From: DATHAP01 sp963762865
GTDB lineage: Bacteria; Actinomycetota; Actinomycetes; JACCUZ01
Direction: 5' to 3'
Assembly (NCBI GenBank): GCA_963762865.1
Contig: CAVXNC010000018.1
Coordinates: 115,630-179,629, forward strand
Length of the DNA stretch: 64,000 nt
In this document: positions 43,497 through 54,068 of the stretch, in pieces
How the letters are laid out: each line of letters opens with the position of its first letter
How positions within the stretch are numbered: position 1 is the first letter of the stretch
The notes under the pieces: generated by a model
The model's input: the letters and a program-made list of their open reading frames with translations, nothing else
What the model was told of the DNA's origin: nothing
Databases searched by the model: none
Program-made: the position numbers and the translations under genes

Positions 43497-44273
43497 TCAC
43501 GTGCCGGCAGCCTCTCGGGAGAAGAACTCGAGGGCAGTCTTGGTCTTCGTCTGCTGCTCGCCGGTCAGGTCGATGCCGCGGCCGGCGAGAAAGGCCCGGG
43601 TCCTCGCGGCGACCTCGAACGCTTCGGACGGCGCGCACTTGGTCGAGAGCTCCAGGATCCGGGAGCCGTCCGGGTAGCTCCACAGCTCGGCGACGAGCCG
43701 CCGGCGGTACTCGCCCGGCACGAACTTGAGCTTGAGAACGGTGATCGGTCCGAGGACAGCCAGGTCCTCGATCTGGGTGCCGGCGGGGGCGTGCTCGGCC
43801 AGGAACGCTCGCTGCTGCTTGGTGAACAATGATCGAATCGGCCGCTCGCCGCCGACCGCCTCCTTGACCTTCCCCGTCCGGACCGACGCCTTCAGCCGAC
43901 CGGAGCAGACGAAGCCGCCTGGCATCGCGTCGACCTCCACGCCGAAGCCAGGCAGCTTGCGGAGCTTGGCCGGCAGCTCGTCCGGGACGACCGGGCGGAG
44001 CTTCACCACCGAGTCTTCCTCGCCGCCCTGCGCCCGTCGCGCTCTGACAATGACGCCGTGCCGGTTGAGCAGCAGGTCCTGGGTGTCGAAGAAGAACACC
44101 TGGCGCAGGTTGGCGTCCAGCGGGTCCATCCCGAGGGCGACGACCGCTGATCGGTGGCTCCCATCGGGGACGGTCAGCTTCAGCTCGACGGTGTCGGCGC
44201 CCTCGAGGAGGGCTAGCAGGCGCGGCAGCTCCTCGTCCGGGATGCCACGCGCATCGCTCTTCGTGTCCGTCAT
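43497..44273 (-). CDS. CYTH-domain protein
   Basis: A 258-residue protein with the CYTH signature ExExK-like motif at VELKLTVPD, FFFDTQDLLLNRHGVIVRAR and VVKLRPVVP, so it belongs to the triphosphate tunnel enzymes (adenylate cyclase IV/thiamine triphosphatase group). ATG 44273 has a GGAG site. These bind inorganic polyphosphate or nucleoside triphosphates; the substrate is not known here. Confidence 0.85.
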   Translation of the reverse strand: MTDTKSDARGIPDEELPRLLALLEGADTVELKLTVPDGSHRSAVVALGMDPLDANLRQVFFFDTQDLLLNRHGVIVRARRAQGGEEDSVVKLRPVVPDELPAKLRKLPGFGVEVDAMPGGFVCSGRLKASVRTGKVKEAVGGERPIRSLFTKQQRAFLAEHAPAGTQIEDLAVLGPITVLKLKFVPGEYRRRLVAELWSYPDGSRILELSTKCAPSEAFEVAARTRAFLAGRGIDLTGEQQTKTKTALEFFSREAAGT

Positions 44274-44366
44274 CGACTGCTCCGTCCTGCCGCCTCGCAA
44301 GACGACCGTGGTGCCCCGCGACAGTCAGCGCATCACCCTCGCGGGGTGAGGCCGGGGCGCTCCTCC

Positions 44367-47072
44367 TCACGGTCCCTTGGCGTGCGGGCGGACGGCGGCG
44401 TGGTTGCTGGCGAAGAGCTGGATGATGGCTGCGACCACGCCCGTCCAGCCGGTCTGGTGGGAGGCGCCGATCCCGGCGCCGTTGTCGCCGTGGAAGTACT
44501 CGTAGAACAGCAGGTTGTCCCCCCAGGCCGGGTCGTGCTGGAAGAGCTCGGCGCCGCCGAAGACCGGACGTCGTCCCTGCTCGTCGCGGGTGAACGTCGC
44601 GGCCAGCCTGCGACCCAGCTCCTCGGCGACCTCGTACAGGTTCATCTCGTGGCCGGAGCCGGTAGGGCACTCGACCCGGAAGTCGTCGCCGTAGTACCGA
44701 TGGAACTGCAGCAGGGCCCGGATGAGCAGCAGGTTGATCGGGAACCACACCGGGCCACGCCAGTTGGAGTTGCCGCCGAACATGCCGTTGCGCGACTCGG
44801 CCGGTTCGTACCCGACGACGTAGGTCTGACCTTCGACGTCGATCATGTACGGCTGGGCCTCGTGCAACTTGGACACGGACCGGATGCCGTGCGGTCCCAG
44901 GAACCAGTCCTCGTCCAGCATCCGTTCCAGGATGCGGCGCAGCTTGCGCTCGTCGACGAGGGCGAGCAGGCGGCATCCGTCTACCCCGGGCACCGTGGGA
45001 TCGGCGGCGCCACCGAGCAGGTCAGCGTTGCGCGCGTAGTAGTCGCGGAGCCGCTCGGTGATGCGGGGGAACCGCTGCAGCAAGTGCTCCGGCAGCACCG
45101 CGGTGGCGCAGAGGGGCAGCAGCCCGACGAGTGACCGCACCTTGATCCGCCGGCCGGTGCCGTCGGGCATCCGGAGCACGTCGTAGAAGAACCCGTCCTC
45201 CTCGTCCCACATCTCGTCCGCGTTGTCGCCGAGTGGGTCCATGGCGGACGCGATCTGGAACCAGTGCATGCAGGAACTTGACGATGAAGTCCTCGTAGGC
45301 GGGGTCGTGCTCGGCCAGGGCCAGGGCGAGCTCGAGCATGCTCTGGCTGAAGAACGCCATCCAGGCGGTGCCGTCGGACTGCTCGAGCGTGCCCCCGCCG
45401 GGTAGCTGGGCGCTGCGGTCGAACACCCCGATGTTGTCCAGCCCCAGGAAGCCGCCCTGGAACAGGTTCTTCCCGCTGGGATCCTTCCGGTTGACCCACC
45501 AGGTGAAGTTCACCAGCAGCATGTTGAAGGCCTCGGCGAGGAAGGCGAGCTCGCCGGCTCCCAACCGCGGCTCCGGAGGCGCCTCCGGCCCATCGGGAGT
45601 ACGTAGCCCGAGCCCGTAGACGAGAGCCAAGGCGGCAGCGTGGACCGGGGGGTTCACGTCACCGAAGTTCCACTCGTAGGCAGGGATCTGACCCGAGGGG
45701 TGCAGGTAGGTGCTGGACAACATCAACGCGAGCTGCTCCCGAGCGAACTCGGGGTCGATCATCGCGAGCGGCACCGTGTGGAACGCAAGGTCCCACGCGG
45801 CGTACCAGGGGTACTCCCACTTGTCCGGCATCGAGATGACGTCGTCGTTGACCATGTGGGACCACTGCTGGTTCCGGACTCCGAACCTGGTCGGCGACCG
45901 GAAGGGGTGCGCGGAGTGCTCGCGCAGCCACGTGTCGAGATCGAAGTAGTAGTGCTGCTTGGTCCACAGCATCCCCGCCAGGGCCTGCCGCATGACCATC
46001 GTGCGGTCCTCGTCCAGGGATGCCGGGATGATCGACGCGTAGAACTCGTCGGCCTCCGCCTGGCGCAGCGCCAGCACCTCGTCGAAGTCCGCGAACGGGT
46101 CGAGGTCGCCGGGCACCGTCGTGGTCAGGCGCAGATCGAGCACGACCTCACCGCCGCCGGGCACGAGGGCCTGCCAGTGGGCGGCGACCTTGGTGCCACT
46201 CACCGCATTGACGGCCTCGGCGTCGCCATGCACGACGGCACGGTCGACGCCGTCCTTGACATGACGCGGAGGCGTTGGGCTGGCCCCACAGCCGTTCGGT
46301 GTTCGTCTCGTTCTCGCAGAACAGCAGGTCGACGTCCTCGCGGACGTGCAGCCAGTACTCGCCGACCTGGTCGTGGCGGGCCTCCACACAGGGGGTCGGG
46401 CCGTCCACCGCTCGTAGCGTCGGCCTCACGGACGGCAGCGCCGGCCGACCAGGTGTTGCGGAACCACAGCGTGGGGAGCAGGTGGATCGGCGCCGCGTCG
46501 ACGCCGCGGTTGCGCACGGTGATGCGGGCCAACAGGTCCGTCGGCCCGGCCTTGGCGTAGTCGACCTGGACGTCGAAGTACCGTCCGTCGTCGAACACGC
46601 CGGTGTCCAGCAGCTCGTACTCGCGGTCACCGAAGCCGCGGGCCCGATTGGTTGCCAGCAGATCGTCGTACGGAAAGGCCGCCTGCGGGTACTTGTAGCG
46701 CCAGCGCATCCACGAGTGGGTGGGCACGTTGTCGACGTAGAAGTAGTACTCCTTCACGTCCTCCCCGTGGTTGCCCTCGGAGTTGGTGAGACCGAACAGG
46801 CGTTCTTTGAGGATCGCGTCCTGACCGTTCCACAAGGCGAGAGCCAGGCACATGAGTCCCTTGTCGTCGCTGACGCCGGCCATGCCGTCCTCACCCCAGC
46901 GGTAGGCACGGGACCGGGCCTGGTCGTGGGTGAAGTAGTTCCACGCGTCACCGTTGTCGCTGTAGTCCTCCCGGACGGTTCCCCACTGTCGCTCGCTGAG
47001 ATAGGGACCCCACTGGCGCCAGCCACCCGACCGCGCGGCGCTGAGTCGGTCCCCTTCAGCTGTCGAGGTCAT
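44367..47072 (-). pseudogene. MGH1-like (GH63-type) glucosidase, frameshifted
   Basis: The full protein would have about 900 residues and matches actinobacterial 'glucosidases' of the MGH1-like group: WGPYLSERQWGTVREDYS and HDQARSRAYRWGEDGMAGVS at the start, GNSNWRGPVWFPINLLLIRA near the end. It is spread over three frames with shifts near 46435, 46267 and at 45265-45272, where TGCA is doubled (TGCATGCA). Each shift is equivalent to an added base. The segments on both sides are well preserved without stops, so either it decayed very recently or the sequence is faulty. ATG 47072 overlaps the stop of the GH13 gene. Confidence 0.82.
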
Positions 47073-48616
47073 GCGCTGCCTCCGATGTGAGCGTCGTCAA
47101 GGTCCGCGCCCTCGGGGATCGGGTCGGCTACGAAGACGTGCGCGCCCCAGGCGGCCAGGGCCACGTACAACCCGCCGTCGGCCAGGTCGTCGCCGCTGCG
47201 CACGTATCTGGCTCCGGTCGAGCAGGTCGTTGAGCAGCCATCGGCTACCGGCTGCCGTGGCATGGCCGACGTGGACGACACCGTCCGCGTCATGCCCGGA
47301 CAGGTTCACGACCACGAGACTCACCACGTCACCCGCGGTCCAGGTCCAGGCCACCAGCGCCTCGGCACTGGTGTTGTCGGGCCAGCCCGTCACCTCGCAG
47401 CGGGCCCAATCGCCGGCCCGGACGCGCGGTGCCGCCGCCCACAGGTCGCGGTACCAGCGGCCAGGGCGGCGTCGCGCGGTTCGTCGGCGCGCGGCCGAGG
47501 AACACCGGGACGAAGACCTCCCGGCCGTCTGCCTGGCCGTCGTGCCAGAGCGTCAGACCCGGCAGGGTCGCGATGGTGACCGCTGCGGCCTTGACCCGCG
47601 CCGGCGGGCCGAAGGTGCGAGCGGCACGCGGTTCGTCGTGGTTCTCCAGGAACCGGACGAGACGCTGCTGGTACGCCGGGTCGGCGCCGAGGTGCCCGCG
47701 GACCGGGGCGACGTCGCCGTGCGCCAACCGGTCGTAGAGCCGCTTGTCGTAGCAGTAGTCGAAGCCCAGCAGCTGCAGGTCCCACTCGCGATCCCAGTAC
47801 GCCTCCGCGACGAACCGGAACGCCGGGTTCACCGCCCGCGCCGCGGCGATCATCTCGGTCCAGTAGGTCACGGCCGGTGGCGGGCCGACCCGCTCGCCCC
47901 AGGTCGCCGTCACCACGTCGTCGAGCATCAGCATGGCCATGTCGCAGCGCACCGCGTCCGCGTGCTCGGCGATACGGCTCAGCGCCCGAGCCGCCAGGCT
48001 TCGCAGGCTGGGTGCGAAGGCGTTCACCTGCACCACGTCGGGCCAGGGCGCGAAGTAGGGGTCCTTGCCCTTGGCGAAAACCGTGCCGTGGACCTCGACG
48101 AAGGCGTCAGGACTGCGGGAGAGATCCTCGGCCGTCCCACGCACGAACGCCTCGGGGGCGCTCCGCAGCCACGGCGAGTCCGGCCCGACATGGTTGGGTA
48201 CCCAGTCGACCATGAGCAGCGCCCCCCGAGCCCGGAGCTCCGCACGGGCACTGTCGAGGCCGGCCCAACCACCGAAGGCAGCCGCCGGCGCATAGTCGGT
48301 GATGCAGTACGGGCGATCCGACGACGTCGACGTCGGTCCAGTCCGGCAGTGCCGACGACCAGCCGGCCCGCAGGTCCGGGTTCGACAGGGCGATCTCACG
48401 ACCCGACGGGCTACGTGCCCAGACACCCATCAGCCAGACGACGGAAATGCCCTCGGGAACCACCAGGTCCCACTCCGAGGCAGGGACGGAATCCAAGGTC
48501 GCGTCGGCACCGAGTCGGCCTGACACCTCACCGAGCCAGACCGCCGTGTTGACCTCGTACACGACCGGATTGACCGGCCACTCCGGTGCATTCGGCAGAT
48601 CGGGGCTAGAACTCAC
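47069..48616 (-). pseudogene. GH13 alpha-amylase-family enzyme, frameshifted
   Basis: The protein would have about 515 residues. The (beta/alpha)8 catalytic residues are all present: nucleophile in VRCDMAMLML, acid in VAEAYWDRE and stabiliser in FLENHDEPRA; MVDWVPNHVGPDSPW is the first conserved region. Reading frames change near 48308 (extra base), 47485 (missing), 47459 (missing) and 47213 (extra). With the following MGH1-like gene it forms an alpha-glucan or trehalose-related pair. GTG 48616 follows AAAGGTG. Confidence 0.82.
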
Positions 48617-48661
48617 CTGAACACCTTTGGACGACTTCGCCGTGGATCGCGCCCCGATGCC

Positions 48662-50155
48662 TCAGGTGAGCAGCGCACCCGCGCCCAGCGCGACCGTGCT
48701 GAGCGCCGCAAGCATCGCCAGCAATGGCCACACCCATTTCAGATATGCGCCGTACGGGACCCGGGCGATCGCGAGCCCACCCATCACGACCGCCGACGTC
48801 GGGATGAAGAGGTTCATGATTCCGGAGGCGCTCTGGTACGCCGTGACCACCAGCTCCGCGGGGACGCCCGCGAAGTCCGCCAACGGGCTCATGATCGGCA
48901 TCGCGACGGTGGCGAGGCCGGACGATGACGGGATCAAGAGCGACAGCGGCAGGAACAGCGCGAACATCACGACTGCGAAGCCGGCCTCGCCGACGTCGCC
49001 GAGCGCCTGCTCGGCCCAGTGCAGGACCGTGTCGGTGATCTCGCCGTTGTTCATGACCACGGTGATGCCGCGTGCGATGCCGATGATGAGCGCGACCCCG
49101 AGGAGGTCGCGCGCGCCGTCGACGAACGAAGAGGTGAGAGTCTCCTCCGACATCTGGCCGATGATGCCGATGATGACGCTGAACAAGATGAACGACGCGG
49201 TCATCTCGGGGAACCACCACCAGAGCGTGGGCACTCCGACGTTCAGGTCCTCCCAGGGGATGACGCCGTAGATCATCACCAGGAAGGCCGCAGCGAACGT
49301 CAGGAGTATCACCTTCTGGCGGCCGGTCAGGACTGCCTCTCCCTCGCCGGCGTCGACGCTGAAGTGCCGTGCGTTCTCCTCCCGCATGTTGGCGACCACC
49401 GACCGGGACGGGTCGGCCTTGACCCGGTCCGCGTACCGGAGCACGAAGAAGATGCCCAGCGCGAGGCCGACGACGAGCATGATCAGGCGCAGCACCAGGC
49501 CGTCGCTGATCGAGACACCGGCGAACCCCGAGGCGATGCCGGTGGCGAACGGGTTGATCGTCGAGCCGAACGTGCCGATGCCGCAGCCGAGCAAGACGAT
49601 CGCGGCGCCGGTGAGAGCGTCGTAGCCGGCAGCGATCATCACTGCAATGACGAGCGGGTAGAACGCGAGGCTCTCCTCGGCCATGCCGTACGTCGTGCCG
49701 CCGAGCGCGAAGACCGACATCAGGATCGGGATCATCCACCGCTCGCGGCCCCGTAGGCGCGTCACCAGTCGGGCGATCCCGGTCTGGATCGCGCCGGTCC
49801 GCATGGTCACGCCGAGGAACCCGCCGATCACGATGATGAACAGGGCCACGTCGATCGCGCCGAACAGCGTCCCCGAGTTGTAGTAGTTGATGTTTCCCTT
49901 GGCATCCTCGATCCCGTAGAGGCCGTTGATCGGCGCGGTCAGGGAGTCCACCAGGACCCGGGCAGGGTGCGAGTCGACCCCGTGGTAGGTGCCCGGGATG
50001 GGGCTGCCGTCCTTGTCGAGGTCGTACGAGCCCGCAGGGACGAGCCAAGTAGCGATCGCCGTGAGCACGATCAGCGCGAACAGGATCGTGTAGGCCGACG
50101 GGAGCCGGAACCCCTTGCGCGGCTCGGCCGGCGCGGTCATGGACGTGTCAGCCAT
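48662..50155 (-). CDS. YfcC/ArcD-like amino-acid antiporter
   Basis: A 497-residue membrane protein with about twelve helices. It shows the YfcC-family stretches TAIATWLVPAGSYD, GGTTYGMAEESLAFYPLVIA, GCGIGTFGSTINPFATGIAS and LIPSSSGLATVAMPIMSPLA. Members transport arginine/ornithine, aminobenzoyl-glutamate or similar compounds. Being last in an arginine deiminase operon, it most likely exchanges arginine with ornithine or citrulline. Its ATG lies eight bases inside the preceding NhaC-type gene. Confidence 0.9.
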   Translation of the reverse strand: MADTSMTAPAEPRKGFRLPSAYTILFALIVLTAIATWLVPAGSYDLDKDGSPIPGTYHGVDSHPARVLVDSLTAPINGLYGIEDAKGNINYYNSGTLFGAIDVALFIIVIGGFLGVTMRTGAIQTGIARLVTRLRGRERWMIPILMSVFALGGTTYGMAEESLAFYPLVIAVMIAAGYDALTGAAIVLLGCGIGTFGSTINPFATGIASGFAGVSISDGLVLRLIMLVVGLALGIFFVLRYADRVKADPSRSVVANMREENARHFSVDAGEGEAVLTGRQKVILLTFAAAFLVMIYGVIPWEDLNVGVPTLWWWFPEMTASFILFSVIIGIIGQMSEETLTSSFVDGARDLLGVALIIGIARGITVVMNNGEITDTVLHWAEQALGDVGEAGFAVVMFALFLPLSLLIPSSSGLATVAMPIMSPLADFAGVPAELVVTAYQSASGIMNLFIPTSAVVMGGLAIARVPYGAYLKWVWPLLAMLAALSTVALGAGALLT

Positions 50156-51674
50156 TGCTGTCTCCTCGTGGTACGGCCGGCATCGTGGCGGTGGTGGCCT
50201 CGTCCTCCCACGGCGACTCGGCGCGAGGCACCTTGAAGCCGAGGAAGCCGAACACGACGTCGAGCAGGGGGCTGAGCAGGTTGAAGAAGCAGAACGGGAA
50301 GTAGGCGGCGGTCGAGACGCCGAGGACTCCCGAGATATAGGCACCGCACGTGTTCCACGGCACCAGGACGGACGTGACGGTGCCGGAGTCCTCGACCGCC
50401 CGGGACAGCACCTGGGGCGCCAGGCCCCGGCGGGCGAACTCCTTGCGGAACATCCGCGCCGGCAGGACGTCAGCGACGTACTGGTCGCCGGCGATCACGT
50501 TGAGGCCGATGCCGCTCGCGTTCACTGCGGCGATGAGCGATCCCCGCCGACGGGCGAGGGACACGATCGGCTCCAGGAGGCGCTGGAGGAAGCCGGCGTG
50601 CTCCATCACGGCGGCGAACGAGAGTGCCCCCAGGACCAGCCAGATGGTGGTGAGCATGCTGGCCATGCCGCCTCGTGAGAACAGGTCGTCGATCTGGGGC
50701 ACGCCGGAGTCGCTGACGAAGCCCGTGGCCATCGCGGCGTACCCCGCCTTGATGCCGGTCGCCACGTTTCCGAGGCTCGGGTCGTCGACGAATGCCACCA
50801 CCGCGTCCCACTGGAGGAACGGTGCGAGCACAGCAGCGAAAACCGCGGAGCCGAGGATCGACAGGAACGGCGGCATCCGCAGGACCGCCAGCACGACCAG
50901 GAGGACGAGGGGCAGCAGGTTGAGCGCGGAGATGTCGAATGCCGAGGCGAGTGCAGCCCGCACTTCGTCGGTGCTGACCTCTGCGTCGGGGTCGGCGGCC
51001 AGCCCGAGCATGGCGAAGAGGACGAGGCTGATCGCAAGCGCCGGTCCAGCCGTCCAGACCATGTTCCGTACGTGCTGCCCGACAGTGAGGCCGCCGCCCA
51101 CGAGCCGCGGCACCAGGATGGTGGTCTCCGACAACGGCGTCATCTTGTCGCCGAAGTACGCCCCGCAGATGACCGCGCCGGCCGCGACGGCGTCGTCGAG
51201 ACCGAGGACGTTGCTCATGCCGACGAAAGCGACACCCAGCGTACCCACGGTCGTCCACGAGCTGCCGGTCACCATGCCGACGAGCGCGCAGACCGCGGCG
51301 GCGGTGAAGTAGAACCAGGTCGGGCTGACGAGCCGGACGCCGTAGTCGACGACGGTCGGGATGGTTCCCGCCATGTTCCAGGTGCCGATCAGCGAGCCGA
51401 CCGCGAGCAGGATGAACACCGCCCCCATCGCGGCAGTCACTCCCCCCACGGCCGCCTCGGCGACCGCAGTGACCGTGTAACCGTTCTTGAAGGCGACCAG
51501 GCTTGCGAACGCCGCGCTCAGCAGCAGCGCCACCTGGAGCGGCCCGTCGGTGGCGCTCACCCCGAACAGGCCGATCGTCAGCGCGAGCAGACCGATCAGC
51601 ACGACCACCGGCAGGAGGGCGTCGAGGAGACTGGGCGGTCTCGGGCCGGTGGGTCGGCCGCGCGCGCTCGCCAC
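50148..51674 (-). CDS. NhaC-family Na+/H+ antiporter-like carrier
   Basis: A 508-residue membrane protein of the NhaC family with FITVIGGF-free but clear SSWTTVGTLGVAFVGMSNVL, GAVICGAYFGDKMTPLSETT and LVPWNTCGAYISGVLGVSTA motifs. GTG 51674 is preferred: it follows a GAGG just past the stop of the 48-aa peptide. ATG 51749 is possible but would overlap that peptide. In arginine deiminase operons NhaC-type carriers have been proposed as arginine/ornithine exchangers; true Na+/H+ exchange would also suit alkaline stress from ammonia. Confidence 0.88.
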   Translation of the reverse strand: MASARGRPTGPRPPSLLDALLPVVVLIGLLALTIGLFGVSATDGPLQVALLLSAAFASLVAFKNGYTVTAVAEAAVGGVTAAMGAVFILLAVGSLIGTWNMAGTIPTVVDYGVRLVSPTWFYFTAAAVCALVGMVTGSSWTTVGTLGVAFVGMSNVLGLDDAVAAGAVICGAYFGDKMTPLSETTILVPRLVGGGLTVGQHVRNMVWTAGPALAISLVLFAMLGLAADPDAEVSTDEVRAALASAFDISALNLLPLVLLVVLAVLRMPPFLSILGSAVFAAVLAPFLQWDAVVAFVDDPSLGNVATGIKAGYAAMATGFVSDSGVPQIDDLFSRGGMASMLTTIWLVLGALSFAAVMEHAGFLQRLLEPIVSLARRRGSLIAAVNASGIGLNVIAGDQYVADVLPARMFRKEFARRGLAPQVLSRAVEDSGTVTSVLVPWNTCGAYISGVLGVSTAAYFPFCFFNLLSPLLDVVFGFLGFKVPRAESPWEDEATTATMPAVPRGDSNG

Positions 51675-51681
51675 GGCGGCC

Positions 51682-51828
51682 TCAGCGAGCCGCGAGGACG
51701 GTTGGCGTAGTCCCGAGCGAGCCGACGTCGTCGCCGCGGTGGTGCGCATCGCCGCGTGCCCAGCCGAGCAGGCCGACCACGAGCACCGCCGCCACGACGG
51801 CGACGATCCAGCGGACCGTGGTGCTCAT
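51682..51828 (-). CDS. 48-residue single-span membrane peptide in the arginine deiminase operon
   Basis: A short frame, MSTTVRWIVAVVAAVLVVGL then LGWARGD and a polar tail, between arcA and the NhaC-type gene. It has one clear membrane helix and an AGGA site close to the ATG. It begins 13 bases past the arcA stop and ends seven bases before the NhaC start. Its placement and hydrophobic design support translation, but it resembles nothing I know. Confidence 0.55.
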   Translation of the reverse strand: MSTTVRWIVAVVAAVLVVGLLGWARGDAHHRGDDVGSLGTTPTVLAAR

Positions 51829-51841
51829 CGTCCTGCGCCCA

Positions 51842-53104
51842 TCACAGCGGGTCCCGGAGCAGCGGGCAGGTCATGCAGTGCCCTCCACCGCGACCCTTGC
51901 CGAGCTCGAAGCCCTCGATGGTGATCACCTCGATGCCGGCCTCCCGCATCTTCGCGATGGTGTAGGTGTTGCGCTCGTAGGCGATGACGACGCCGGGCTC
52001 CAGGGCGACCACGTTGTTGCCGTCGTCCCACTGCTCCCGCTCCTGCTGGTACGCGTCGCCGCCCGTCTCGATCACCCGCAGGTCGGGGACACCCAGGGCG
52101 TCGGCGACCGTCGAGAGGAAGCCCTTCTCCTCGGTGATGTGGAACTCGGCGCCGTTCAGGCCGGGGCGGAGGCTGATCGCCCGGACCTTGTCCATGACCC
52201 GCGGGTAGACCGTCACCGCGTCCCGGTCGAGCATCGTGAACACGGTATCGAGATGCATGTGCGCCCGGTCCTTGGTCATCACCACGGCCACGACGCGCTC
52301 CGCCGCGCCCTTGGCGAACAAGGCCCGGGCCACCTGCTCGATCATGCGTGCCTGGGAACGCTCGCTCATGCCGATCAGGACCGTCCCGTTGCCGATCGGC
52401 TGCACGTCGCCGCCCTCCAGTGAGGAGCGGCCGAAGTCGACGGCGTTGAAGGCGCCGTCGTCACCGAGCTCGGGGTACCAGTAGTCGAAGTCGGCCTCGG
52501 CGAACATGGGGTGGTAGCGGTAGATGGCGGCGACGTTGTAGGCCTCTAGCCGCCGGGCCGGCCAGTACATCGGGTTGATCGACACCCCGCCGTAGATCCA
52601 GCACGACGAGTCACGGGTGAACAGCGAGTTCGGCAACGGCGGCAGCACGAACAGGCTCTCGTCGTCGACGGCGGCCGCGATGACCGACCGTGAGCGGAGC
52701 TTGCCGAGGTCGAGCCCCGACTCCGCGACCGTCAGGCCGCCAACCACGTGCCGGGCGAGGGTCTCAGGGGGCATCGCTGCCAGCACGGAGCGCACCTCGT
52801 CGACCAGCGAGATGCCGACGGTGAACTCCGACGCGACCAGCTCGACCAGCTTGCGCCGGCCCTCGTCGCTGGCGGCGAGCGCCTCCCCGAGCAGGTCCCT
52901 GAGCACAAACACCTCGACGCCACGGTCGCGCATCTTCGCCACGAACTGGTCGTGCTCGTACTGCGCGCGTTCGACCCACAGCACGTCGTCGAAGAGCAGG
53001 TCGTCATGGTTCGTCGGGGTCAGTCGCTGCAGGCTGAGCTCGGGTCGGTGCACCATCACCTTGCGGAGCCGGCCCACCTCCGAGTGGACGCCGAATGCCG
53101 TCAT
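51842..53104 (-). CDS. arcA: Arginine deiminase
   Basis: A 420-residue guanidino-modifying enzyme converting arginine to citrulline and ammonia. It starts GVHSEVGRLRKVMVHRPEL, has FTRDSSCWIYGGVSINPMYW, EGGDVQPIGNGTVLIG and the His in AHMHLDTVF, and ends with the nucleophilic Cys in GRGGGHCMTCPLLRDPL. ATG follows GGAGGAG. All catalytic positions (Asp, Glu, His, Cys) are there. Confidence 0.97.
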   Translation of the reverse strand: MTAFGVHSEVGRLRKVMVHRPELSLQRLTPTNHDDLLFDDVLWVERAQYEHDQFVAKMRDRGVEVFVLRDLLGEALAASDEGRRKLVELVASEFTVGISLVDEVRSVLAAMPPETLARHVVGGLTVAESGLDLGKLRSRSVIAAAVDDESLFVLPPLPNSLFTRDSSCWIYGGVSINPMYWPARRLEAYNVAAIYRYHPMFAEADFDYWYPELGDDGAFNAVDFGRSSLEGGDVQPIGNGTVLIGMSERSQARMIEQVARALFAKGAAERVVAVVMTKDRAHMHLDTVFTMLDRDAVTVYPRVMDKVRAISLRPGLNGAEFHITEEKGFLSTVADALGVPDLRVIETGGDAYQQEREQWDDGNNVVALEPGVVIAYERNTYTIAKMREAGIEVITIEGFELGKGRGGGHCMTCPLLRDPL

Positions 53105-53132
53105 GTCTCCTCCGTTCCGGACGTCCGTGTGT

Positions 53133-54047
53133 TCACTGCGCCACCACCTGGGTGCCCGCGTCGCCGTCGACGATCTGCTGGATCTGTGTGAGCGCACCGA
53201 TCGCGGCGCGCCCTCCGGTCGCCTCCACGAAACGGCAGGCCGCCTCGACCTTGGGCCCCATCGAGCCCGCCGGGAAGGTCTGCTGTCGCAGCTCGCCGAC
53301 CGGCACCCGCCCCAAGGCCTGCTGCTCGGGTGTCCCCCAGCCGACGTACACCGCGTCGACGTCGGTCGCCATGACGAACAGGTCAGCGGCTACCTCGCGG
53401 GCGAGCAGCTCGCTGGCGAAGTCCTTGTCGATGACCGCCTCGACGCCGACCAGGGTCTTCTCCGCGTCGGGCAGGAAGGTCGTCGGTACGCCGCCACCGC
53501 CCGCACAGATGAGCACGACGTTGTGCTCGAGCAGCCACCGGATCGGACGGATCTCAAAGATGTGCCGCGGCTCCGGCGACGCCACGACCCGCCGCCAGCT
53601 GTCGCCGTCCGGCTTGAACACCCAGCCCTTCGCCGCCCTCAGCGCGTCCGCCTGGTCCCGTGTGTACACCGGCCCGACGAACTTGGTCGGGTCGTCGAAC
53701 GCCGGGTCGTCCACGTCTACCTGCACCATGGTCAGCATCGTCGCCAGTGGTGCGTCGGGAGGCATCGCGTTGCCCAGCTCCTGCTCGAGGACGTAGCCGA
53801 TCATCCCTTCGGTCTGCGCGCCGAGGATGTCGAGTGGGTACGCCTCGACCTCCGTGTACGCCGCCGCCTGCAGTGCCAGCAGGCCGACCTGGGGACCGTT
53901 CCCGTGGGAGAGAACCAGTTGGTGCTCCTTGGCCACCGCGGCCAGTGCGGGCGCGGCCGACCGCACGTTGGTCCGCTGGTTCTCCGAGGTCATCGGCTCG
54001 CCGCGCTTCAGGAGCGCGTTCCCGCCCAGCGCCACGACTACGCGCAT
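53133..54047 (-). CDS. arcC: Carbamate kinase
   Basis: A 304-residue enzyme making ATP from carbamoyl phosphate, the energy-yielding step of the arginine deiminase pathway. Motifs are VVVALGGNALLKRGE, LSHGNGPQVGLLALQ and ICAGGGGVP, then IDKDFASELLA and the Lys-containing GSMGPKVEAACRF. ATG has a GGAG site. Confidence 0.97.
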   Translation of the reverse strand: MRVVVALGGNALLKRGEPMTSENQRTNVRSAAPALAAVAKEHQLVLSHGNGPQVGLLALQAAAYTEVEAYPLDILGAQTEGMIGYVLEQELGNAMPPDAPLATMLTMVQVDVDDPAFDDPTKFVGPVYTRDQADALRAAKGWVFKPDGDSWRRVVASPEPRHIFEIRPIRWLLEHNVVLICAGGGGVPTTFLPDAEKTLVGVEAVIDKDFASELLAREVAADLFVMATDVDAVYVGWGTPEQQALGRVPVGELRQQTFPAGSMGPKVEAACRFVEATGGRAAIGALTQIQQIVDGDAGTQVVAQ

Positions 54048-54068
54048 CGGTCTCTCCTGCCGTCCGGC

